DNA of 10,377 nucleotides from Gammaproteobacteria bacterium UBA3498 (GTDB taxonomy: Bacteria; Pseudomonadota; Gammaproteobacteria; Pseudomonadales; Pseudohongiellaceae): NCBI GenBank assembly GCA_002377605.1, contig DFQD01000201.1, forward strand, positions 1 to 10,377. The letters are read 5' to 3'. The notes beneath the pieces were generated by a model, which saw only the letters and a program-made list of their open reading frames with translations, was not told the DNA's origin and did no database searches. Positions within the stretch are counted from its first letter, which is position 1. Every line of letters starts with the position of its first letter. The translations under genes were made by a program, and so were the position numbers. Below, one piece after another: positions 1 to 5,493 of the stretch.

Positions 1-206
1 CCAGGTGAGCTGATGTAAAAATAGATTGGATCATCACCCTCAGCAGCAAGCGCCAATAATCGTTCTGTTACCGAACGAGCAATTTTGTCATTAATTTCTC
101 CAAATAGCGTAAGTGATCTGGACTTAAAGAGCTTTTCATCGATAAACCCTGAACGACCGGATCCTTTGTCTTCCTTGTTTGCTTGCTCTAACGATATAGT
201 TGACAT
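1..206 (-). CDS. ClpP-like serine peptidase, N-terminal part (partial)
   Basis: This is a 68-codon N-terminal fragment that stays open to the left edge. After a polar leader of about 25 residues, it reads LFGEINDKIARSVTERLLAL and then DDPIYFYISSPG. This is the first strand/helix unit and the start of the glycine-rich oxyanion loop of ClpP-type peptidases. The catalytic Ser, His and Asp lie outside the window, so activity cannot be judged. The N-terminus differs from housekeeping gammaproteobacterial ClpP, which has a different leader and FLVGQVED-like text. It is therefore more likely a second, divergent ClpP paralogue. The ATG at 206-204 is preceded by AGGA with about 6 bases of spacing. It lies 23 bases downstream of the cytochrome gene on the same strand, with no terminator between, so cotranscription is likely. 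Family assignment is fairly secure; its partner (ClpX/ClpA or none) is unknown. Confidence 0.8.
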   Translation of the reverse strand, partial: MSTISLEQANKEDKGSGRSGFIDEKLFKSRSLTLFGEINDKIARSVTERLLALAAEGDDPIYFYISSP

Positions 207-229
207 GATATTCCTACTATTTACCAATT

Positions 230-622
230 CTATGAACAGGCCTGCTGATTGGTGCGAATAAACGCAATGATCTTCCATAAGTCATCGTCACCTTCCGGAA
301 AGTTTGAACCAAATCCAACCATGCGCGTATTGGGTACACCGACAGTTACAGTGTCGAAAATTTCCTGATCGCTGCCTCCATGAATCCATTCACAATCGAA
401 TAGAAATACGGCATCTGAATTTCCCGGTAGGCGGCTGTGACAATAGCCAGCACAGGTGCCTGCAAAGAGCGCTCCGCCTCTGGCAACAGCCTCGGGATCC
501 GCCATAAAAGCTTGCACAACCGTGGGCTCGGCGGGCGACTCAGATTCCCCACCACAGCCGGCAAGCAATGCTAATGCCACTAACAGAATAAACAGTTTTG
601 ACGACTTCATAGATAAGCTCAT
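230..622 (-). CDS. lipoprotein c-type cytochrome with CxxxCH heme site
   Basis: A 130-residue exported monoheme cytochrome c. A lysine plus hydrophobic segment ends in the lipobox LLAGC (Cys23), so the mature protein is probably lipid-anchored facing the periplasm. The heme site reads CAGYCH (Cys57, Cys61, His62). It has three rather than two residues between the cysteines, and the nucleotide sequence supports this. A GVPNTRM segment supplies Met101 as the likely distal ligand, and a C-terminal helix (DDLWKIIAFIRT) matches the usual cytochrome c end. Extra cysteines at 77 and 129 could form a disulfide (inference). The second Met (ATG at 610) gives a more typical lipoprotein start, MKSSKLF; neither start has a clear ribosome binding site. 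It lies between the RND exporter and the ClpP-like gene, all on one strand. It is probably an electron carrier for a periplasmic oxidoreductase not encoded in the window. Confidence 0.82.
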   Translation of the reverse strand: MSLSMKSSKLFILLVALALLAGCGGESESPAEPTVVQAFMADPEAVARGGALFAGTCAGYCHSRLPGNSDAVFLFDCEWIHGGSDQEIFDTVTVGVPNTRMVGFGSNFPEGDDDLWKIIAFIRTNQQACS

Positions 623-677
623 ATAGATTCAACAAATGCGAACGCAGCATAAAACACTCGAGTAAAGGGACGCAAGC

Positions 678-3158
678 TTAGTGGGTTTCTGGCCCCAATG
701 GCTTAAAGGTTATTAACAGCTGAGGCAGTAAAGTCAGCGAACCAGCTAAGGCCACTAACATTGCAAAGCTGGTTAACAAGCCAAATACAATGGTTGGAAT
801 GAAATTCGATAGGGCAAGTATGGAAAATCCAGCAACGATGGTCATGGAAGTGAAGTACATCGCGCGCCCGATGCTATTGTGGCAGAAGAACATGGTTTCT
901 CTATAGTTGCCGAAGCGTGGAAACTCTCGTCTAAATCGATGCATGTAGTGAATAGTGTTATCAACACCAATTCCCACTGAGATTGCGGCGATGGTTATAG
1001 TCATAATATCCAGTGGAATATCCAGCCAACCCATGATACCTAAAACCAAAGCAGCGGCGATGGCATTCGGAATAATGCAAATCATCGCGATATACAAAGA
1101 TCGGAAAAGGGTCAGAAACATCAGCATGATGGCAAGCATCACAACGCCGAGAGTTAAGATCTGCGATTGAAACAAACTCTGCAGCACATTGTTATACATC
1201 ACCAGAATGCCAGTAAGTCTTACTTGTTCATCCGCTAAACCAAACTCTTCTTCCACTCCCGCCTCGATTCTTTGCAGCAGTTCATTCCTGTTTAAGTCGT
1301 CTGCCGATTCAATAACACGCACATTAAAACGAAGTTGGTTATCTTCGATCGAGACGAATGGATTCAGAACCGTATCTTTAAGTGCTTCCGGTATACGGCT
1401 ATAAAGCAGCGCCCAAAGCAATCCATCAATAGGTTCATTAGCGTTTAGTTTTTCTGCTAACTGAATGACTGCACCGAAGGAAAGTACTTTCCCAGTTTGG
1501 TGATCCGCATCAAGATATTCATGAATGGCTTTAACTTGATCCATCTTCGGCGCAGTGAACCAGTATGCATCATCAGAATTGTCAACGAAATCATCATCAA
1601 AATCGCCAAACCCATTGTCAAAATCTCCAAAACCATCGTCAAAAATTTCTTCTTCAGGTAAATCTACAACCACGTCAAAAGAAAGCGTGCCTCCTAATTT
1701 TTCATCCAACAACACCATGCCTTGGTATATCTCGGTGTTCTCACGGAAATAGTCGATGAAACTGTTTTCAACGCGCAGGCGTGTTAATCCTATAATGCTT
1801 AAAACTAGAATTAATCCGTAAATAATTAAGACATTGCCCTTTAGTTTGTCCGTCAGCGTAGCAAGAGCAGCAGTCAGATTAAGCCTCAAATTAGGCGAGA
1901 CTTGAGTGGTATCTGCTTGCAGCGTACTCATTACTGCTGGAAATAACGTGAAGGCAACTATCAAGGCAGTAGCTACTCCCATCATCATCATCCAACCAAA
2001 AGTAATAATTGGAAGAATGCCACTCACGGTAAGAGAACCAAAAGCAACTGCTGTAGTTAATGCCGTGTATAAGCACGGGCGGAACATGCTGTGCACCGCA
2101 TGACGCAGTAACTTGTCATGATTACTGTAGTGACGAGTTGCTCGCAATTGTCGATAACGCACCATTAAGTGCACTGTTAAGGAAATTGTTATTATCAGGA
2201 GTAGTGAAATAAAATTTGACGAAACCACTGTTACCCGCCAATCCATTAGCCCAAGAACACCCACCATAATCGTGCCTGCTACGGCACAACAGGCTAAAGG
2301 CATTACTACCCACCTTACTTTTCTGAATATGAGCCCAAGAGCAACGACTATCAAAAGCACCACCGCACTGCTAAATGTGCGCAAATCTCCTTGCACAAAG
2401 GTAACCAAATCATCAGCTATCATCGGGGCGCCACCGAGATAGATTTGTGCGCCATCGCGGTGGTTTTCTAACACTGCTCTTATGTTGCTAATCATTTCAT
2501 GCTGGCGATCAGCTGCCACTACGCTGTACTCCGCGTACTCTGCTTCTACTTCGATTAGTTCTTGCGCTTGTTCAGGAGTTATTTCTCTACTGTCTTGTAT
2601 AGTGCGAAGTTCTGTTCGCCGTTGTAATAGTCTACGAGACACTTCATCGATTTCGAAACCAACTAGTAACCCAGCTGTGTTGCCATCAGGACTCAAGAGT
2701 GCATTTGAAAAAACTGGGCTCTCCATGATCTCCTGGCGAGCTAGTTCCAAGTCTTGCTCTTCATCCATTATAGTTAAGTAGTCTTCAGAAATTCCGGTAA
2801 GTGGTGTGTCACCAAATACAGGGACATTGAGAATCGAATCGACACCAAATACACGATCGATTTCTAAGAGATCATCTCGCAGCGCTTCAATACGCCTTAA
2901 GGTTTCTCGATCGAATAAATCTTCATCTGGTGTATAGGCAACTATGACGGAATCACCTAGACCATAACGATTGTTAACTTCTCGTGAAAACTCCAAATCA
3001 GGATCGTTCTCTAATAACAACGAATCAGCCGATGCATCCAAGCGGAAGTTTTGTGCATGCCAGGCGAAAAACGCGACTAGCAAAAGTAATACTGAAATAA
3101 CTAGGGCTGGTTTGCCAAAAACGACATCACTATAAAGTTTCACTACAGGAGACGGCAT
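678..3158 (-). CDS. RND superfamily (MMPL/HAE3-type) exporter
   Basis: An 826-residue inner-membrane permease with the duplicated RND layout. TM1 is at about 17-35, followed by a large periplasmic domain to about 260. TM2-6 lie at about 263-412 and TM7 at about 443-459. A second periplasmic domain extends to about 665, and TM8-12 fill about 668-812. The DPDLEFSREVNNRYG segment after TM1 and GVDNTIHYMHRFRRE at about 731-745 are typical of the MMPL/HAE3 branch, whose better-studied members move lipids, hopanoids or other hydrophobic molecules. The length fits HAE3 rather than the larger drug pumps. The second periplasmic domain carries an acidic heptad repeat (listed separately). No periplasmic adaptor or outer membrane channel gene is adjacent. 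It is the first gene of a probable RND-cytochrome-ClpP-like unit. The ATG at 3158 has only a weak ribosome binding site. The substrate is not predictable from sequence. Confidence 0.9.
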   Translation of the reverse strand: MPSPVVKLYSDVVFGKPALVISVLLLLVAFFAWHAQNFRLDASADSLLLENDPDLEFSREVNNRYGLGDSVIVAYTPDEDLFDRETLRRIEALRDDLLEIDRVFGVDSILNVPVFGDTPLTGISEDYLTIMDEEQDLELARQEIMESPVFSNALLSPDGNTAGLLVGFEIDEVSRRLLQRRTELRTIQDSREITPEQAQELIEVEAEYAEYSVVAADRQHEMISNIRAVLENHRDGAQIYLGGAPMIADDLVTFVQGDLRTFSSAVVLLIVVALGLIFRKVRWVVMPLACCAVAGTIMVGVLGLMDWRVTVVSSNFISLLLIITISLTVHLMVRYRQLRATRHYSNHDKLLRHAVHSMFRPCLYTALTTAVAFGSLTVSGILPIITFGWMMMMGVATALIVAFTLFPAVMSTLQADTTQVSPNLRLNLTAALATLTDKLKGNVLIIYGLILVLSIIGLTRLRVENSFIDYFRENTEIYQGMVLLDEKLGGTLSFDVVVDLPEEEIFDDGFGDFDNGFGDFDDDFVDNSDDAYWFTAPKMDQVKAIHEYLDADHQTGKVLSFGAVIQLAEKLNANEPIDGLLWALLYSRIPEALKDTVLNPFVSIEDNQLRFNVRVIESADDLNRNELLQRIEAGVEEEFGLADEQVRLTGILVMYNNVLQSLFQSQILTLGVVMLAIMLMFLTLFRSLYIAMICIIPNAIAAALVLGIMGWLDIPLDIMTITIAAISVGIGVDNTIHYMHRFRREFPRFGNYRETMFFCHNSIGRAMYFTSMTIVAGFSILALSNFIPTIVFGLLTSFAMLVALAGSLTLLPQLLITFKPLGPETH
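1578..1640 (-). repeat. 21-bp tandem repeat encoding acidic heptads in the RND exporter
   Basis: Three in-frame 21-base units encode DDGFGDF, DNGFGDF and DDDFVDN (residues 507-527). The first two units are identical at 18 of 21 bases. The third is degenerate but keeps the Asp/Phe pattern. The repeat extends an acidic loop that begins PEEEIF in the second periplasmic domain. Confidence 0.85.
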
Positions 3159-3166
3159 ATCTACAA

Positions 3167-3204
3167 ATTATATTTTGCAAAGGGATTACAGAAAAACCAC
3201 TATA
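3167..3204 (-). promoter_or_regulatory. possible promoter elements for the RND gene
   Basis: Reading leftwards there is a TATAGT hexamer at 3204-3199 and a perfect TATAAT at 3172-3167. Neither has a good -35 hexamer at 16-18 bases. Use of the TATAAT would start transcription almost at the ATG and imply a nearly leaderless mRNA. The region is AT-rich, so either match may be chance. A promoter is expected here because the upstream gene ends in a terminator. Confidence 0.25.
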
Positions 3205-3259
3205 TCCAATTAGAGGACACTTTACGATTACCAGTTCAGTGCTTTAGATAGCCAGATGG

Positions 3260-3301
3260 AAAAATATGAAAAAAGAAAATCAGTCCGCACTGATTTTCTT
3301 T
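3260..3301 (-). terminator. intrinsic terminator of the secreted unknown-function gene
   Basis: A perfect 12-bp inverted repeat, 3272-3283 (AAAGAAAATCAG) with 3290-3301, encloses a 6-base loop. On the minus strand the stem is followed by a T-rich run (TTTCATATTTTT). It lies 22 bases beyond the stop codon of the gene at 3323-4312 and separates it from the RND unit. Confidence 0.85.
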
Positions 3302-3322
3302 AACGATTATCCACTACGAATA

Positions 3323-4312
3323 CTAATTGACGGCAGCGTCAATTTCTAATCGGCGAGCTCCGCCCATTATGCCGGGGAAAGCATAGTTTCCTTCGTGACA
3401 AGCGTATTCGTATATTGCCTCACCAACCGGTTTGCGGTTCATCGCCACTTCGCCAGTCCAGGGTCGCGAGAAAGTCAGCGGATCCTCAATAGTGAAGGCA
3501 TACTTTATTTTGTCTTTGCTAAGTAAATCGAATCTTTCTGTAATAATTATCTGATCTGATGATCCGCGGAATGATTGTTGTGGATGGAAATTTCTAGTTA
3601 GCACAATTAGTGTATCTCCATCCCAATAACCGATAGAGTCGCCCATCCATTTCTCTAAATCTTTAGAGTTGTGTTCCTGATTCAAGGGAATGATGCGTGC
3701 ATCATGCACCATTTCTACGAGGATCATTACATAATCAGGAGTCTGAACAATCTGATAATTGTTGTTGTACAAGATCGGCAGCATTGGTGGTCCAGAGCCG
3801 GAACCAAAAGTTAAAAGACAGCGCTCTGCTAAAGGTCTTACTTCGTGTCCGTGATAATCTCCAACACCAGGTCGCGCGCGCCACTGTGAACGCAAATCAT
3901 TTCTAGGATTTTCACCGCCTATGTAAGGAATCTGTCCATCAGGGGGGTCGATGATTATTGAAGTGCGATATTCTCCATTGATCTCTATAGTCTGCGTTCG
4001 TGGATCCCACCAGAAACTGTTGTAACCAAAGTTTGAGTTACCGTCAGTTGGTGGTGCACGATCTCCATCTATCGGTTCCCCCAATTCATTGTAACGATCA
4101 CTCCAGACTTGCATTTGCTCCCGCGCTTCCTCCTCGGTTAAGAACCCCTTAGTGCCAAAAAATTCTGGCCTTACCAATGGTGTTTGAGAAGCATTTGACC
4201 AGATCCCCTGCATATCCGGTTGCCCGTCGGGAGTGCGCGGCATGTCCCAATCTTGCCCAAAGGTATTCGTAGAAATGAGAACTATTGCAAGGAAGGCGGT
4301 GGCTTTTTTCAT
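3323..4312 (-). CDS. exported protein of unknown function (DGQPDxQGIW / YEYACHEGNY family)
   Basis: A 329-residue protein with an N-terminal signal peptide (MKKATAFLAIVLISTNTFG, probable cleavage before QDWD), so it is periplasmic or secreted. I recognise a widespread but uncharacterised bacterial family. Its landmarks here are RTPDGQPDMQGIWSNAS just after the signal, ERCLLTFGSGSGPPMLP near the middle, GDSIGYWDGDTLIV, TIEDPLTFSRPWTGE and the near-terminal YEYACHEGNYAFPGIMGGAR. The conserved Cys/His in the last motif could matter for function, but no catalytic mechanism is known to me. An in-frame Met 16 codons upstream (ATG at 4360) exists. The start at 4312 is preferred because it begins a clean signal peptide and has a GGAGA ribosome binding site 6 bases upstream. 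It appears monocistronic, with its own terminator. No domain points to a substrate. Confidence 0.85.
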   Translation of the reverse strand: MKKATAFLAIVLISTNTFGQDWDMPRTPDGQPDMQGIWSNASQTPLVRPEFFGTKGFLTEEEAREQMQVWSDRYNELGEPIDGDRAPPTDGNSNFGYNSFWWDPRTQTIEINGEYRTSIIIDPPDGQIPYIGGENPRNDLRSQWRARPGVGDYHGHEVRPLAERCLLTFGSGSGPPMLPILYNNNYQIVQTPDYVMILVEMVHDARIIPLNQEHNSKDLEKWMGDSIGYWDGDTLIVLTRNFHPQQSFRGSSDQIIITERFDLLSKDKIKYAFTIEDPLTFSRPWTGEVAMNRKPVGEAIYEYACHEGNYAFPGIMGGARRLEIDAAVN

Positions 4313-4318
4313 AATATT

Positions 4319-4323
4319 TCTCC
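4319..4323 (-). promoter_or_regulatory. ribosome binding site deciding the 4312 start
   Basis: GGAGA on the minus strand lies 6 bases before the ATG at 4312. It supports this start over the longer in-frame Met at 4360, whose product would have a charged extension ahead of the signal peptide. Confidence 0.7.
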
Positions 4324-4506
4324 GATATCTTTTGAAAAACGGAGTCTCTTTGCGACCCATCTAGCTTACTCCTGTTGTACCCGGGTCTCAATAACTCTGC
4401 CCAGAGTGCGGTGTTGCTGAATTCTCCCGTCATAGCTTCAGTTTCCAGATTCTAGAACTTCGCCGATGTATTCTTAACCTACTGTATTTATTGGATTTGT
4501 AGAGAT

Positions 4507-4526
4507 TGTTAATTTAGGGATTAACA
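4507..4526. promoter_or_regulatory. candidate operator palindrome
   Basis: TGTTAAT and ATTAACA are perfect 7-bp inverted arms separated by 6 bases, a size suited to a dimeric helix-turn-helix regulator. It lies about 195 bases upstream of the minus-strand gene start. On that strand its last arm contains TTAACA, close to a -35 hexamer, but the matching -10 is poor. The regulator is unknown, and AT-rich palindromes of this length can occur by chance. Confidence 0.35.
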
Positions 4527-4637
4527 CATGATTTTGCTGCAATTTTCTGTAACAGAGGCGATCTATTCCTATCAGTGACTCTAGTTAAATTGATACTATT
4601 TGAAAACACTGAGAGTCTGTGCTGATTTATCGCATTG

Positions 4638-4672
4638 ATTCTGCGCTTGATCTAAATCAAGATACGCAGAAT
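4638..4672. repeat. nested inverted repeat around the FNR/Anr box
   Basis: ATTCTGCG (4638-4645) and its exact complement CGCAGAAT (4665-4672) flank the 16-bp palindrome at 4646-4661. The left arm abuts the inner palindrome directly; the right arm is offset by three bases (ATA). The whole could form a bulged hairpin or hold a second operator overlapping the FNR site. No T-tract follows on the plus strand, so it is not an ordinary terminator. Confidence 0.75.
4647..4660. promoter_or_regulatory. FNR/Anr-type binding site
   Basis: TTGATCTAAATCAA matches the FNR/Anr consensus TTGAT-N4-ATCAA at all ten defined bases, and the palindrome extends one more base pair on each side. Its centre (4653.5) is about 41 bases upstream of the start point predicted from the -10 candidate at 4682-4687. 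This is the class II activator position. It therefore probably activates the thioredoxin-like gene at 4787 under low oxygen. Binding by a Dnr-type NO sensor with the same half-site is an alternative. Confidence 0.8.
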
Positions 4673-4681
4673 TTGAGAGGA

Positions 4682-4687
4682 TACACT
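4682..4687 (+). promoter_or_regulatory. candidate -10 element of an FNR-dependent promoter
   Basis: TACACT matches TATAAT at four of six positions and is spaced from the FNR box as in class II promoters, where a good -35 is not required. A second candidate, TAAACT, lies at 4697-4702. The predicted transcript would have a leader of about 92 bases. Confidence 0.45.
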
Positions 4688-4772
4688 GATATCCGTTAAA
4701 CTAATGCTATTGATTTTTATGTGCTTTTGCTCAGGACAAGGAGATTTTGAAGCACGCTCAAAGAAAAGCATC

Positions 4773-4780
4773 AAAGGAAG
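4773..4780 (+). promoter_or_regulatory. ribosome binding site of the thioredoxin-like gene
   Basis: AAAGGAAG lies 6 bases before the ATG at 4787 and supports that start. A second strong purine-rich site, AAGGAG at 4738-4743, lies further upstream in the leader with no well-placed start codon after it. Confidence 0.6.
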
Positions 4781-4786
4781 CGAATA

Positions 4787-5380
4787 ATGAAATTGCTGAG
4801 TAGGTTTTTTATTTCAAGCGCCTTAGCTATTTCCGCAATAGCTGTCGTTGCAAATGACGATTGGCTGCGATCAATGCCAGAATTTGAACTCACCGATCAC
4901 TTAGGTGAAATCCACACCATGGAAAGCTACAGCGATTACGATCTTGCTGTTTTCTATGTTCAGGGTGTGGGCTGCCCTATCGCTCGTATCGCTCTTCCCA
5001 ATTATCGTGAAGTGCGTGATGAATACAACAGCAAAAATATTGCATTTACCATGTTTAACTCGAACATCCAGGACAACCTCCCGCGCATAGCAAAAGAAGC
5101 AGACGAATTCGGAATCGATTTTCCGATTATTAAAGATGAAGGTCAGCAGCTAGCCAAAGCTCTTGGTGTTGAAAGAACTGCTGAAGTTTTTGTAGTAGAT
5201 ACTGAAACATTGGACGTGCTGTACCGCGGTCCAATTAACGATCAGCTTGGCTACGAAACTCAGCGCAACAATGCCAGCGAGTGGTACTTAAAAGATGCTC
5301 TTAATACTATTTTGGCCGGAGGGATCGTAAACATGGATGATGTTCCCGATTCTAAAGGCTGCTTAGTTGCGATTTTTTAA
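4787..5380 (+). CDS. exported thioredoxin-fold (redoxin/AhpC-TSA-like) protein
   Basis: A 197-residue protein with a signal peptide at 1-22 (probable cleavage after VVA, before NDDW), so it acts in the periplasm. The thioredoxin fold is recognisable from the FELTDHLGE start strand, DLAVFYVQGVGCPIA (Cys63 at the redoxin active position), FGIDFPIIKDEGQQLAKALGV and VFVVDTETLDVLYRGPIND. A conserved-looking C-terminal Cys192 (KGCLV) could pair with Cys63. There is no CxxC and no PxxxTxxC peroxiredoxin motif. The position normally holding the cis-proline (TPEVFV in relatives) reads TAEVFV, confirmed in the DNA (ACT GCT GAA). It is likely a thiol-based redox protein or atypical thiol peroxidase, but the reaction is not established. 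It is expressed alone, from a probable FNR/Anr-activated promoter, and ends at a strong terminator. Confidence 0.85.
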   Translation: MKLLSRFFISSALAISAIAVVANDDWLRSMPEFELTDHLGEIHTMESYSDYDLAVFYVQGVGCPIARIALPNYREVRDEYNSKNIAFTMFNSNIQDNLPRIAKEADEFGIDFPIIKDEGQQLAKALGVERTAEVFVVDTETLDVLYRGPINDQLGYETQRNNASEWYLKDALNTILAGGIVNMDDVPDSKGCLVAIF

Positions 5381-5400
5381 GATCTAAGCAATGCTTTTTC

Positions 5401-5434
5401 AAAAAAAGAGGATGCAATGCATCCTCTTTTTTTT
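5401..5434 (+). terminator. strong intrinsic terminator after the thioredoxin-like gene
   Basis: A 15-bp perfect stem (5401-5415 with 5419-5433) with core GAGGATGC/GCATCCTC, a three-base AAT loop and an eight-T run starts 20 bases after the stop codon. The A-run on the left arm means it could also stop transcription coming from the other strand. It insulates the following MBL gene. Confidence 0.93.
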
Positions 5435-5493
5435 GCTTTCAATAATTGGCGCGTTATTCTTGGTGGAAACTTAATAGTCAAACCGGATAATAA

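Larger units (their letters stand above)
4313..4786. other. divergent intergenic region
   Basis: These 474 bases lie between the divergently transcribed unknown-function gene and the thioredoxin-like gene. The region contains the palindrome at 4507-4526, the FNR/Anr box within a larger inverted repeat at 4638-4672, a candidate -10 element at 4682-4687 and the ribosome binding site at 4773-4780. I see no convincing protein gene in it. The only notable short frame is a 22-codon one at 4719-4787 that ends on the downstream start codon. The stretch 4324-4500 shows no clear signal. Confidence 0.7.

Noticed and set aside
955..2781. Several 60-100 codon plus-strand frames opposite the RND gene
   Set aside because: They are antisense shadows of a long conserved coding region, low in complexity and without ribosome binding sites or family motifs.
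4149..4433. 94-codon minus-strand reading frame overlapping the start of the unknown-function gene
   Set aside because: It is out of frame with a gene that has a signal peptide, ribosome binding site and family motifs, and its own translation looks random.
4577..4616. GACTCT and AGAGTC with nearby CAGTG/CACTG as a possible hairpin
   Set aside because: The paired segments are in the wrong order to form one continuous stem, and the remaining 6-bp match is weak.
5433..5460. TTGCTT/TATTCT as a promoter for the MBL gene
   Set aside because: Only three and four matches to consensus with a 16-base spacer, overlapping the terminator T-run; too weak to annotate.
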